Assembly (NCBI GenBank): GCA_902622875.1
Contig: CACNRW010000007.1
Coordinates: 17,219 to 81,218 of the forward strand
Reading direction: 5' to 3'
Length of the DNA stretch: 64,000 nucleotides
Source of the DNA: an uncultured SAR116 cluster alpha proteobacterium
GTDB taxonomy: Bacteria; Pseudomonadota; Alphaproteobacteria; Puniceispirillales; Marisalimonadaceae
Shown one piece after another: positions 39,561-48,470 of this stretch (the first letter of the stretch is position 1; every line of letters begins with the position of its first letter). The position numbers and the translations under genes were made by a program. Below the pieces are notes generated by a model that had not been told where the DNA came from, ran no database searches, and saw nothing but the letters and a program-made list of their open reading frames with translations.

Positions 39561-40070
39561 TTAATCTTTTATAAAATTAAGATCTAAGTTTAATACAACC
39601 TCTCGTTCCACATAATTAATATCTTCCAAAAAATCTGAACTCATAGGCAAATAAAATTTTTTATCATTTTTTTTTACCTCTATTAACAAACCACCACCAA
39701 AATCGTTGAACGTAATGATTTCACCTAAACTATCTCGATTTAAGTTATAAACCTGAAAACCTAATAAATCTACTTGATAGAACTCATCATCTGCAAGCGT
39801 TGATAATTGATCTCTCTTAATAAGTAATTTTAAACCTCTTAATTTTTCTGCATCATTTCGTGTGGTAATATTTTCAATTTTACAAATAAGATTTTGTTTA
39901 ACTTTTCTAATAAATGTTAAATTTATTGGTTTACTAGAATTGTCTAAATAAAACTCCTTATAAGAAAAAAGATTTTCAGGGACTTCGGTGTAACTTTTTA
40001 GCTTCACTTCTCCTTTAATACCTTTAACTCCTACAAAGAGCCCTATTTCTAAAAAATTTTTATTAGACAA
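39561..40070 (-). CDS. rimM: Ribosome maturation factor RimM
   Basis: This 169-residue 30S assembly factor binds S19 and helps 16S 3'-domain maturation. The N-terminal beta-barrel starts IGLFVGVKGIKGEVKLKSYT and the C-terminal PRC barrel has DDEFYQVDLLGFQV at about 97-110. It lies 7 bases after rpsP and 15 before trmD, as usual. Confidence 0.93.
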   Translation of the reverse strand: MSNKNFLEIGLFVGVKGIKGEVKLKSYTEVPENLFSYKEFYLDNSSKPINLTFIRKVKQNLICKIENITTRNDAEKLRGLKLLIKRDQLSTLADDEFYQVDLLGFQVYNLNRDSLGEIITFNDFGGGLLIEVKKNDKKFYLPMSSDFLEDINYVEREVVLNLDLNFIKD

Positions 40071-40077
40071 AATTTAT

Positions 40078-40680
40078 TTATTCTTTTTTATCCTCTTCAG
40101 TTGGTGCTTCTGCTGCTGGTGCCTCTTCAGCTGGTGCTGGTGCTGCTGGTGCCTCTGCTGCTGATGCTTCTTCAGCTGGTGCTTCTTCAGCTGGTGCTTC
40201 TGCTGCTGATGCTTCTTCAGCTGGTGCCTCTGCTGCTGATGCTTCTTCAGCTGTTGCTACTGGTGCTTCTTCAGCTGGTGCTACTGGTGCTTCTTCAGCT
40301 GGTGCTACTGGTGCTTCTTCAGCTGGTGCTTCAGCTGCTGAAGCTAATTTTTCAGCTGCCTCTGCCTCTCTTTCTTTTCTTTTCTTACCTGGAGCGCTTT
40401 TGATAGGCTGGTCTCTAATTACTGGTGCTTTTACCAAACCATCTGAGGACAACATTTTTGCAACCCTTAGTGTAGGCTGTGCTCCTTTTGATATCCAGTA
40501 TTTTACTCTTTCTACATCCAATACAAGTCTTTCTGCATGATCTTTAGCCACCATAGGATTGTAAGAACCTAATCTTTCAATAAACTTTCCATCTCGTGGA
40601 GATAAAGCCTCGGCAACTACAATTTTGTAAAAAGGTCTCTTTTTAGCCCCACCTCTAGATAATCTAATTTTTAACGCCAT
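40078..40680 (-). CDS. rpsP: Ribosomal protein S16 with long Ala/Pro/Glu tail
   Basis: Residues 1 to about 82 are a standard S16 ([45 protein letters not shown]). A basic hinge follows (PGKKRKERE, about 97-105), then about 90 residues built only from short Ala/Pro/Glu/Val/Ser modules such as APAEEAPV and EEASAAEAP. At 200 residues it is more than twice the E. coli length. The tail is acidic and probably disordered. Three perfect 24-bp DNA repeats encode part of it. Similar but usually shorter tails are known in alphaproteobacterial S16. It is 29 bases after ffh in the SRP/ribosome block. Confidence 0.95.
   Translation of the reverse strand: MALKIRLSRGGAKKRPFYKIVVAEALSPRDGKFIERLGSYNPMVAKDHAERLVLDVERVKYWISKGAQPTLRVAKMLSSDGLVKAPVIRDQPIKSAPGKKRKEREAEAAEKLASAAEAPAEEAPVAPAEEAPVAPAEEAPVATAEEASAAEAPAEEASAAEAPAEEAPAEEASAAEAPAAPAPAEEAPAAEAPTEEDKKE
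40256..40327. repeat. Three perfect tandem 24-bp repeats inside rpsP
   Basis: The 24-bp unit at 40256-40279 recurs unchanged at 40280-40303 and 40304-40327. It starts GCTACTGGTGCTTCTTCAGC on the plus strand. On the coding strand each unit encodes eight residues of the APAEEAPV type. Degenerate copies extend over about 40093-40345. Such an array can grow or shrink by slippage without leaving frame. Confidence 0.9.
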
Positions 40681-40709
40681 TTTTTTTCCTTGTATTAAAT
40701 TAATTAAGT

Positions 40710-42233
40710 TTATCGTCTTTTCTTTGATGGTTTTCCGCCCAAACCAGGTAAGCCAGCACCACCAAACCTATTCGCCATATTTCCTATATTAGGCATATTT
40801 CCACCCATCATTTTTTGCAATTCAGCCATCCTATTTGCATCCATAACTGGAGATTGACTTTCTGAAACTTGTTCTGAATTCGAGCTTCCACCCCCTAACG
40901 AAGACATCATATTTTTTAAACCACCTAGGCCACCCATTTTACCCATTTTTTTCATCATACGGGCCATATCTTGTTGCTGTTTTACAAGTCTATTTACATC
41001 AGAAACAGCTGTCCCTGATCCAAACGCAATTCTTTTTCTACGTGAAGCATTTAAAAGAGCAACATTAATTCTTTCCTTCTTAGTCATTGAGTAAATAATA
41101 GCTTCTTGTTTTGAAATAGCTTTATCGTTGAAATTATTTGCTGCCATTTGTTTCTGCAGTTTACCTATGCCAGGTAGCATTGACATAACACCACCTAAAC
41201 CACCCATTTTTTTGAGTTGTCCAATTTGCTTTAACATATCATTCATATCAAAACTGCCTTGAGACATTCTTTTCATCATATGGGCAGCATCTTCTTCAGC
41301 AATAGTTTCTGCTGCTTTTTCAACTAATGAAACGACATCACCCATGTCTAAAATCCTGCCAGCTGCTCTATCTGGATAAAATGGCTCTAATCCGTCTAAT
41401 TTTTCAGAAACACCAACAAATTTTATGGGACAACCCGTAACCGACCTCATAGATAACGCTGCACCACCTCTTGCATCACCGTCAGAACGAGTTAACACCA
41501 CACCTGATATTTTAATTAATTCTGAAAATGCTTTAGCAGTTTGAACAGCGTCCTGACCTGTCATTGCATCAGCAACTAATAAAGTTTCCGATGGATTTGA
41601 TAGTTTAAAAACTTCTTGAGCCTCTGACATCATGGCTGTATCCAAAGTCGTCCTTCCAGCAGTATCAAGAATCAACACATCTATTGCTTGAATTTTTGAT
41701 GCTGCCATTGCTCTTCTAGCTATTTTTTCTGGACTCTCCCCGTCTATCTCAGGTAGCACTAAAACCTCAGCTTGCTCACCTAGAATTTTAAGTTGTTCTC
41801 TTGCTGCTGGCCTATAAATATCAAGAGAAGCAAGCATTACTTTCTTTCTTTTTTTAGATTTTAAATGTAATGCTAACTTGCCCGCTGTTGTAGTTTTACC
41901 TGAACCTTGAAGGCCAACTAATAAAATAACTGCTGGTGGAGCATGATCAATTAGAAGTTCTGATTCATCTGATCCAAGAACTTCAATTAGTACGTCATTT
42001 ACTATCTTTATAACTTGCTGACCAGGAGTGACAGATCTTAATACTTCTTCGCCTACTGCTCTAATTCTGACCTTGTCAATGAACTCTCTAACCACTGATA
42101 AAGCAACGTCAGCATCCAATAGAGCTGCACGAACTTCTTTTAAGGCTGTGTCAACGTCACCTTCAGAGAGAGCGCCCCTTTTGGTAAGCCCTTTAAAAAC
42201 ATTTCCAAGTTTATCTGTTAAGTTTTCAAACAT
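40710..42233 (-). CDS. ffh: Signal recognition particle protein
   Basis: This 507-residue SRP54 GTPase targets inner-membrane proteins cotranslationally. It has an N-domain helix bundle from [13 protein letters not shown], the G-domain P loop [25 protein letters not shown] and [10 protein letters not shown], then a Met-rich M domain with [10 protein letters not shown] and [13 protein letters not shown] for 4.5S RNA and signal peptides. ATG 42233 is chosen because the conserved N-terminus starts there; an 18-codon extension upstream is not homologous and runs into a hairpin. The gene is 80 bases after ftsY on the same strand if that extension is counted, about 135 bases without it. Confidence 0.96.
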   Translation of the reverse strand: MFENLTDKLGNVFKGLTKRGALSEGDVDTALKEVRAALLDADVALSVVREFIDKVRIRAVGEEVLRSVTPGQQVIKIVNDVLIEVLGSDESELLIDHAPPAVILLVGLQGSGKTTTAGKLALHLKSKKRKKVMLASLDIYRPAAREQLKILGEQAEVLVLPEIDGESPEKIARRAMAASKIQAIDVLILDTAGRTTLDTAMMSEAQEVFKLSNPSETLLVADAMTGQDAVQTAKAFSELIKISGVVLTRSDGDARGGAALSMRSVTGCPIKFVGVSEKLDGLEPFYPDRAAGRILDMGDVVSLVEKAAETIAEEDAAHMMKRMSQGSFDMNDMLKQIGQLKKMGGLGGVMSMLPGIGKLQKQMAANNFNDKAISKQEAIIYSMTKKERINVALLNASRRKRIAFGSGTAVSDVNRLVKQQQDMARMMKKMGKMGGLGGLKNMMSSLGGGSSNSEQVSESQSPVMDANRMAELQKMMGGNMPNIGNMANRFGGAGLPGLGGKPSKKRR

Positions 42234-42267
42234 TTTAATACCAAATCTAATATTCAAACCACAATTA

Positions 42268-42296
42268 CGCCCGTGCTTGAAACTCAAGGACGTGCG
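42268..42296. other. GC-rich imperfect hairpin in the ffh leader
   Basis: Arms 42268-42280 and 42284-42296 pair over 11 bp: 3 bp, a C/T mismatch, 3 bp, a G/G mismatch, then CTTGA/TCAAG closing a 3-base loop. It sits 35 bases before the ffh ATG and stands out by GC content. No T-run follows on either strand, so it is not a standard terminator. It may be an mRNA structure or a protein site. Confidence 0.6.
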
Positions 42297-42368
42297 CTAA
42301 TAATCTTAATAAATAAATATAAAGATGAATTACAAAAATTTAGTATTTAAGTCAAGTTAAAGTAATCT

Positions 42369-43307
42369 CTATATTTCATCTAGGCCAGCTAATGCTCTAG
42401 AAAAAGAAGTAGCTTTAAAAGTTTGAAGATCATCTAATCCCTCTCCAACGCCAACAGCATGAATTGGAATTTTGTAACTTTCAGCTAATGAAACAACAAC
42501 CCCACCTTTTGCACTACCATCTAATTTAGTTATTATCATCCCCGTTAAACCAATTGCTTCATTAAAACTTTTTAGTTGGGAATGTGCATTCTGTCCAACA
42601 GTTCCATCTAAAACAACAACTTTTTGATGAGGGGCATTTTTATCTAATTTACTCAGTACCTTGCATGTCTTAGTAAGTTCTTCCATTAAGTCTTTTTTAT
42701 TTTGTAATCTTCCAGCAGTATCTACAATAACAATATCCTTACCCTCATTTTTTGCTAATTGCAGAGCTTTAAATGCAACAGCAGCAGAGTCTCCCCCATC
42801 TACACCAGAAACTACATGTGCACCAACTCTTTTGCCCCACGTTTTTAATTGTTCTACCGCTGCAGCTCTAAATGTGTCTGACGCCGCCAAAACTACTGTT
42901 TTATTTTGAATTCTAAATTGTTCAGCTAATTTAGCGGCAGTAGTAGTTTTCCCAGATCCATTTACACCCGCTAAAAAAAGTACATGAGGTTTAGAAGTTA
43001 TATTTTCAAAAAGATTTTTTTCACATGGTAATAAAATTTGTTCAATTTCCGAAGCTAATGTTTTGGCAACATCTAATTTTTCTACTTCTTTATTTTTATT
43101 TAATTCAAATTTTTGGTCTTTAATTTTTTTTGTTATTCTAGCTGCCACTTCAATACCAAGGTCAGCTAAAATCAATTGATCTTCTATGTTATCAACTGTT
43201 TCTTGATCGATACTTTTTTTTCCAGTTATTGAAGCTAGAGCATCTTCTACTTTTGATGCTGATTTACTTAATCCTGTTTTAAGTTTTTTAAACCAATTTA
43301 GTGCCAT
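42369..43307 (-). CDS. ftsY: SRP receptor FtsY
   Basis: This 312-residue GTPase docks SRP-ribosome complexes at the inner membrane. The N domain begins MALNWFKKLKTGLSKS with a short amphipathic lead rather than the long acidic A domain of E. coli. The G domain has [36 protein letters not shown] and TKLDGSAKGG. It is 17 bases after mtaB and shares the block with its partner ffh. Confidence 0.96.
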   Translation of the reverse strand: MALNWFKKLKTGLSKSASKVEDALASITGKKSIDQETVDNIEDQLILADLGIEVAARITKKIKDQKFELNKNKEVEKLDVAKTLASEIEQILLPCEKNLFENITSKPHVLFLAGVNGSGKTTTAAKLAEQFRIQNKTVVLAASDTFRAAAVEQLKTWGKRVGAHVVSGVDGGDSAAVAFKALQLAKNEGKDIVIVDTAGRLQNKKDLMEELTKTCKVLSKLDKNAPHQKVVVLDGTVGQNAHSQLKSFNEAIGLTGMIITKLDGSAKGGVVVSLAESYKIPIHAVGVGEGLDDLQTFKATSFSRALAGLDEI

Positions 43308-43324
43308 GAATCTTCACTTGTGAT

Positions 43325-44617
43325 TTAATTGAAAACATTACCAACTAATCCTTCGGAATTTACATCTACTATTTTTGTAGATATAATTGAACTATCCTTT
43401 ACAACATCGTTCAATTTAACCTTTGAAAAATTTGAGGCGTGACCAACTGAGTTTTTCTCTATCAGAACATTTTGTATTGTACCAATTTGATTTTCAAGGA
43501 AAATTTCATGTTGTTTCTTTGCTAAATTCCTTAAATCTTTAGCTCTTTTTTTTATATCAACACTTAACACTTCAGGCATTTTTGAAGCTACAGTATTATC
43601 TCTTTTTGAATAAGGAAAAACATGGACAAAAGTAATATTTGCTTCTTTAATAAGTTTTATACTTTTATTATGAGCGTTTATATCTTCAGTTGGAAACCCA
43701 GCAATGAAGTCACCACCAAACACAATATCACTACGTCTTCTTTTAGCTTCATTTACAAAATTTATTACATCTCTATATAAATGTCTTCTTTTCATTCTTT
43801 TAAGGATTAAATCGTCACCATGTTGAATTGATAAATGAATATGAGGCATTAACCTTTGTTCATTTTCAAAAGCATCCATTAATTCAAAATCAACTTCGGC
43901 AGGGTCAAGCGAAGAAAGTCTAAGTCTGGGGAGATTAGGAATGTTTTTTAGTATTTTTTTTACCAATAAACCTAAACTAGGCTTCCCAAAAATATCGTTG
44001 CCCCAAGAAGTTAGATCAACTCCTGTAAGAACAACTTCTTTTATACCATTATCTATAAGTGAATTAATAGAAGTTATTACATTTTGGGTTGAAACTGATC
44101 TACTTGGTCCTCTTCCAAATGGGATAATGCAAAATGTACATCTGTGGTCACAACCGTTCTGAACTTGGATAAAACCTCGTGTGTGTTTGTTAAATGACTC
44201 CACAAGATGTTCAGATGTTTGTTTTACTTGCATAATGTTTTGAACAAAAACTTTATTATTATTTTCAAGATTTATACCTACATCAAAATTACCCCAAAAT
44301 TTATCGTCAAGTTTTTCTCTGTTACCAATAACAAAGTTAACTTCAGACATGGAACTCCATTTCTCTGGATTTATTTGAGCTGCACAACCAGTTACTAAAA
44401 TTTTTGCAGCAGGTCTTTTTTTTTTAACTGACCTTATTGCTTGTCTAGCTTGACGCTCTGCTTCACTAGTAACTGCGCAAGTATTGAAAATTATTAAATC
44501 ACCATGCCCGTACTTACTAGCATGATCACTCATAACCTGGCTTTCCCAAATATTTAATCTACAACCAAATGTTTTAATCTCAGGTGATGAATTCTTATTT
44601 CTAGATTTTATTTTCAA
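43325..44617 (-). CDS. mtaB: tRNA t6A37 methylthiotransferase MtaB
   Basis: A 430-residue radical-SAM methylthiotransferase that converts t6A37 to ms2t6A37. The N-terminal cluster Cys residues are in FGCRLNIWES, FNTCAVTSEAERQARQ and TGCAAQ. The radical-SAM cluster is in GCDHRCTFCIIPFGRGPSRS, near residue 155, and a TRAM domain ends the protein. The QARQAIR signature separates MtaB from MiaB. It abuts dapF directly, as in many alphaproteobacteria. Confidence 0.94.
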   Translation of the reverse strand: MKIKSRNKNSSPEIKTFGCRLNIWESQVMSDHASKYGHGDLIIFNTCAVTSEAERQARQAIRSVKKKRPAAKILVTGCAAQINPEKWSSMSEVNFVIGNREKLDDKFWGNFDVGINLENNNKVFVQNIMQVKQTSEHLVESFNKHTRGFIQVQNGCDHRCTFCIIPFGRGPSRSVSTQNVITSINSLIDNGIKEVVLTGVDLTSWGNDIFGKPSLGLLVKKILKNIPNLPRLRLSSLDPAEVDFELMDAFENEQRLMPHIHLSIQHGDDLILKRMKRRHLYRDVINFVNEAKRRRSDIVFGGDFIAGFPTEDINAHNKSIKLIKEANITFVHVFPYSKRDNTVASKMPEVLSVDIKKRAKDLRNLAKKQHEIFLENQIGTIQNVLIEKNSVGHASNFSKVKLNDVVKDSSIISTKIVDVNSEGLVGNVFN

Positions 44618-45430
44618 TTAATCACCTATTATACCTTCATATACTTTTTCTGTTTCACCAGAAAGTGTTACGGTTCCATTGTTTAACCACTCAATAAACA
44701 AACTTCCACCATCTAGGATAATTTTATTTGATTTAGAACTTTTATTTTTTTTAAAAGCTGCGACTAATGAAGCACATGCTCCTGAGCCACAAGCCATAGT
44801 TATACCTACACCTCTTTCCCATACACGCATTCTTATTGTTTTATCATCTAAAACACACACAAACTCTATATTTGTTAATTCAGGAAAATTTATATTTTTT
44901 TCTAGGCGAGGACCAACTATATTTAGATCTAAACTTTCAAGTTCATCTATGTTTTGCATAAAGACAACAGCGTGCGGATTACCCATAGATAAACAAAAAG
45001 CTTCAAACTCGTCTAACAAAACCTTTTGGGTATTTTGTTCTCTTGATAGTGGAATATCCTTCCAATCAAATTTAGGTTCACCCATGTTAACTGTTACCAG
45101 ATTATTATTTTTTGTACATGGCAAATTACCCGTAATACTTTCAATATTCAAAGAATTCAAATTATCTCTTTTCATTAAATAGTCTGCAACACATCTTGTA
45201 CCATTTCCACATGCTCCAGTTTCTGAACCGTCTGAGTTGTACATGGTCACCTTAAAATTATGCGATTTCGCAGTATCTTCAACTATTAGAACTTGATCAC
45301 AGCCAATCCCAAGTCGTCTATTACTAATTTTTTTTATAAATTTTGTATCATGTACAATTAAGTCTTTAATATTGTCAAAAATAATAAAATCATTGCCCAA
45401 CCCATGCATTTTAATAAATGGTATTTTCAA
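44618..45430 (-). CDS. dapF: Diaminopimelate epimerase
   Basis: About 270 residues. It interconverts LL- and meso-diaminopimelate for lysine and peptidoglycan. The two catalytic Cys residues are in GACGNGTRCVADY and MACGSGACASL, and the N-terminus MHGLGNDFIIFD is conserved. I choose the TTG at 45430, which begins KIPFIKMHGLGNDF and has AAGGA six or seven bases upstream. A longer reading from TTG 45466 would overlap the xthA stop by 11 bases and add an unconserved leader. It abuts mtaB and follows xthA closely. Confidence 0.94.
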   Translation of the reverse strand: MKIPFIKMHGLGNDFIIFDNIKDLIVHDTKFIKKISNRRLGIGCDQVLIVEDTAKSHNFKVTMYNSDGSETGACGNGTRCVADYLMKRDNLNSLNIESITGNLPCTKNNNLVTVNMGEPKFDWKDIPLSREQNTQKVLLDEFEAFCLSMGNPHAVVFMQNIDELESLDLNIVGPRLEKNINFPELTNIEFVCVLDDKTIRMRVWERGVGITMACGSGACASLVAAFKKNKSSKSNKIILDGGSLFIEWLNNGTVTLSGETEKVYEGIIGD

Positions 45431-45455
45431 AAATTTTTCCTTATAATTTTTACTA

Positions 45456-46241
45456 CTAAATATCAATTTCTACAATAATTGGGACGTGATCAGAGGGTCT
45501 TTCCCATGATCTAGTATCTTTATAAATAACACCAGATTTAACTTGTGGAAATATTTTTTTAGATACCCAAAAATGATCTAATCTTCTTCCTCTATTTGAG
45601 ACTTCCCAATTCCTACTTCTATAAGACCACCAAGAATATAATTTTTCATTACTTGGAATTAACTCCCTCATTACGTCAGCCCATTCACCAGTTTGAATAA
45701 TATCTATTAAAGTCGATGTTTCTATTGGTGTATGAGAAACTACATTCAACAGTTGTTTATGTGACCAAACATCATGCTCTAAAGGTGCTATGTTTAGGTC
45801 TCCTACTAAAATTTTATTTGTTTTTTTGTATTTTTGAAAATAATTTTTCATTTCGTTCAAGAAAGAAATTTTATGATTAAATTTCGGATTCTTATAAATG
45901 TCAGGTTCATCACCACCAGCTGGGATATAAAAATTATGGAGTTCTATATTTTTATTTAGTTTTACTGAAATGTGTCTAGTATCATTCTTCCCACACCAAT
46001 TTATAAAGTTTTCATCTTCAAGTTTAAAATTAGATAAAATTGCCACACCATTATAAGATTTTTCTCCTCGATAATTTTGATATTTTAATCCAATGTTTTC
46101 AAATTCTTTGGTGGGAAAATATTGATCTGGTGTTTTAGTTTCTTGGAGGCATATAATATCTATATCACATTCTCTTACAAAACGAAGAACCTGTTCTAGA
46201 CGTAACCTAATAGAGTTTATGTTCCAAGTCGCAATTCTCAC
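45456..46241 (-). CDS. xthA: Exodeoxyribonuclease III
   Basis: This 261-residue member of the EEP nuclease family repairs abasic sites and 3' blocks. It starts MRIATWNINSIRLRLEQVL, with the metal Glu in CLQETKTP (about 36), GDLNIAPLEHDVW near residue 150 and the catalytic SDHVPIIVE at the end. It opens the minus-strand block running down to asd. The 337 bases upstream are non-coding. Confidence 0.94.
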   Translation of the reverse strand: MRIATWNINSIRLRLEQVLRFVRECDIDIICLQETKTPDQYFPTKEFENIGLKYQNYRGEKSYNGVAILSNFKLEDENFINWCGKNDTRHISVKLNKNIELHNFYIPAGGDEPDIYKNPKFNHKISFLNEMKNYFQKYKKTNKILVGDLNIAPLEHDVWSHKQLLNVVSHTPIETSTLIDIIQTGEWADVMRELIPSNEKLYSWWSYRSRNWEVSNRGRRLDHFWVSKKIFPQVKSGVIYKDTRSWERPSDHVPIIVEIDI

Positions 46242-46578
46242 TCAAAATCCTCTTCAACATATTTTAATTTTTTTTAGAACTTTAAAATGCAATACCTATC
46301 AGCAATATAAATAATAATAAATGAAACTCAATAATAATTCTTATTGTTGATCCTTAATGTTTTTGCAAATATTGTTAAATTATACTTCATGGAACACCTA
46401 ATCATTTTAGCGATATTTGAATCTTAAAAATTTATTCAAAAATTTTTTTTAATTTATTTTATTTGATTGCTAAAAGACTCACAAAACGAGATCTAAATAT
46501 ATGATAAACATTGAAAAAATAAATTTTGAAGTTACTCACCATATTTACATGTCAACAATTTTAAATTATAAATAGTTT
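46242..46578. other. Non-coding AT-rich spacer between divergent genes
   Basis: 337 bases between xthA and the TylF-type methyltransferase gene. It probably contains promoters for both directions. A 24-codon reading frame at 46501-46575 ends just before the next start but has no good ribosome site and no recognisable content. I see no RNA gene or clear terminator. Confidence 0.5.
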
Positions 46579-47250
46579 ATGATAATACGTGGTATGAATG
46601 AAACAAATATATGGGATTATGAAAATGCTTTTTATTGGTATTCTTCACCCACTAGATTAAATAAACTTCTTGCTCACTTTGAACTTTACAAATCAATAAG
46701 TGATCTTCCTGGTCATATATTAGAGTTTGGAGTTTTTAAAGGGGTATCTCTAATAAGGCTTGCTACATTTAGGTCAACTTTAGAAAATGATTTTGCCAGA
46801 AAAATAGTAGGGTTTGATGCTTTTGGTAAATTCCCCAAAAAAGGTTTGAAATTAAAAATTGATCAAGATTTTAGTATTCACCATGATAAAAGTGCTGGAA
46901 ATGGTCTAGATGTTAAAACTCTCAAAAATATTTTAAATAAGAAAGGCTTTAAAAATATTGAGTTAATTAAAGGAAATATTATAAAAACATTACCAAAGTA
47001 TCTTGATGATAATCCTGAGACGAGAATCGCATTTCTACATTTAGATATGGATGTTAAAGAACCAACTGATTTAGCATTGAATTTACTATTTGATAGAGTG
47101 GTTCCAGGTGGCTTGATCATATTGGACGATTACAATGCTGTAGCAGGTGAGACTATTTCAGTGGACGAATTTGTTAAGAAAAATAAATTAAAAATTGAAA
47201 AATTGCCTTATTATTATCTTCCTGCATTTATAAGAAAACCTTTTAAATAA
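46579..47250 (+). CDS. TylF/MycF-type class I SAM-dependent methyltransferase
   Basis: A 223-residue protein with the SAM loop ILEFGVFKGVSLI near residue 46-58, an acidic motif IVGFDAFGKFP that would bind the ribose of SAM, and AFLHLDMDVKEP followed by LIILDDY with the metal-binding Asp pair of the macrocin O-methyltransferase family. It probably O-methylates a sugar of a surface glycan. An internal ATG at 46594 is an alternative start; neither has a clear ribosome site. The following 402 bases are non-coding, so it stands apart from other glycan genes. Confidence 0.82.
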   Translation: MIIRGMNETNIWDYENAFYWYSSPTRLNKLLAHFELYKSISDLPGHILEFGVFKGVSLIRLATFRSTLENDFARKIVGFDAFGKFPKKGLKLKIDQDFSIHHDKSAGNGLDVKTLKNILNKKGFKNIELIKGNIIKTLPKYLDDNPETRIAFLHLDMDVKEPTDLALNLLFDRVVPGGLIILDDYNAVAGETISVDEFVKKNKLKIEKLPYYYLPAFIRKPFK

Positions 47251-47652
47251 ATTAAATAACATAAAAAACTTTAAAGCTTTGAAAGAATCTAGTGTAATTG
47301 TATTTGACGTTATTATTCAACTGGATAACATAATGGTTTTCATATTGAAAAATATGGATGCAACTAAATTGTCGAAACTTTCAAACGAAAATTAGGTTTT
47401 TTATTTCTTCAGAAACAAGAAATTTTCCCTATGTAAGAATTGTTTTTTGGTCATAAGAAATTATCTCAATTAATAAATTTAGAAAATGTTTAACAAATAA
47501 AGATGAAATAAAAAAGTATTTTTATTAAGAATTTAAGGCTATATTGTATTTCTGGATTAACATTTGTTTAATAAAATTCATCAACAATCAAATAGAATTC
47601 TTTATTACAAATTTGACAACATTGCCTTATTATATGACACAAACTGACTAGA
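47251..47652. other. 402-base stretch without an intact gene, possibly decayed
   Basis: No reading frame of convincing length occurs on either strand. One short plus-strand frame, TTG at about 47279 to a TAG at about 47393, reads like protein for a while (ESSVIVFDVIIQLDN) and then stops. In a genome with spacers mostly under 100 bases this length is unusual and may be the remains of a glycan gene. I could not recognise a parent family. Confidence 0.4.
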
Positions 47653-48312
47653 TTATTGTTTTTTAAAAAACAACTCTTTTCCTTCACCACCCACAATTTT
47701 ATAATTAAGCTTGGTTAAAAAATTATTTATTTTCTTCACGTATGCGAGTTCTTCTTTATTTCTTCTAGCACACTCAATACATAGTAATGGGTTATTTGTC
47801 TTTAATGTTTTATACCCACCCTTTAAGACAAATAACTCGTAAAATTGAACGTCTATTTTGATATAATCTACATTTGTAAATCCGTAATCATCTAATCTTT
47901 TTTTTTCAATTCTAATCGGTTTAGCCTGCGTTAGAGCAAAATCATTTAATGAATTAGAACCAATACCCTCTTCTGAAATAAGTAAATCTCCGTTTCCATT
48001 TTGATTTGAGAGGGCTACATTGTATAATTCATAATTATTAAATCCTTTTAAGTTTTCTATTAAACAATCTGAACTGTTTTTGTACGGTTCAAAGCAAATA
48101 GTTCTTTTAAAGATTTTACATAAGTCTTTAGTCCAAAAACCAACACATGCTCCTACATCAATAGCAGTGTCAAATCTGTCAACAAATTGAATTGATTTAT
48201 CTCTTTGAAGCTTTTGATATTCCCCTGGGAATCTGGAATTTTTTGCCTCAAATAAGTAATGAGAGAAATGCTTTTCACCATCTGGTAAGTACCAACCTTC
48301 AACGAGCTTCAT
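47653..48312 (-). CDS. FkbM family methyltransferase
   Basis: About 219 residues. The SAM-binding segment FDTAIDVGACVGFWTKDL lies near residue 48-65 and VDYIKIDVQFYELFVLKGG near 155-173 is the FkbM signature with its conserved Lys-Ile-Asp. ATG 48312 (MKLVEGWYLPDGEKHF) is preferred because TAGGAGT lies seven bases upstream; an extension of 24 codons to 48384 is unlikely. Members O-methylate sugars or polyketides. It faces away from the GT-B-like gene at 48471, sharing a promoter region of about 158 bases. Confidence 0.85.
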   Translation of the reverse strand: MKLVEGWYLPDGEKHFSHYLFEAKNSRFPGEYQKLQRDKSIQFVDRFDTAIDVGACVGFWTKDLCKIFKRTICFEPYKNSSDCLIENLKGFNNYELYNVALSNQNGNGDLLISEEGIGSNSLNDFALTQAKPIRIEKKRLDDYGFTNVDYIKIDVQFYELFVLKGGYKTLKTNNPLLCIECARRNKEELAYVKKINNFLTKLNYKIVGGEGKELFFKKQ

Positions 48313-48470
48313 TTTAAAACTCCTATTTTTTTTGTAAGTCAATTTAATATACAGATTAATAATAGCAAAAATATTTAATGTCATGGACTATAATAATTTT
48401 TATCTTTATATATCTATTTACATGAAAAATTAAATTCAAAATTGTCTAAAATTAATATATTTAAATAGTT

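Noticed and set aside
40093-40345. Repeat array as a CRISPR
   Set aside because: Units are contiguous with no spacers and translate in frame as the S16 tail; no cas genes are present.
40101-40403. Leu-rich plus-strand reading frame of 100 residues opposite rpsP
   Set aside because: It is the antisense of the Ala/Pro/Glu repeat array, which gives Leu/Val/Gln runs; it has no start signal and no protein-like composition.
42234-42287. 18-codon N-terminal extension of ffh
   Set aside because: The conserved Ffh N-terminus begins at ATG 42233, and the extension runs through the leader hairpin.
46501-46575. 24-codon leader peptide before the TylF-type gene
   Set aside because: No ribosome site, no regulatory codon run, and AT-rich DNA gives such frames often.
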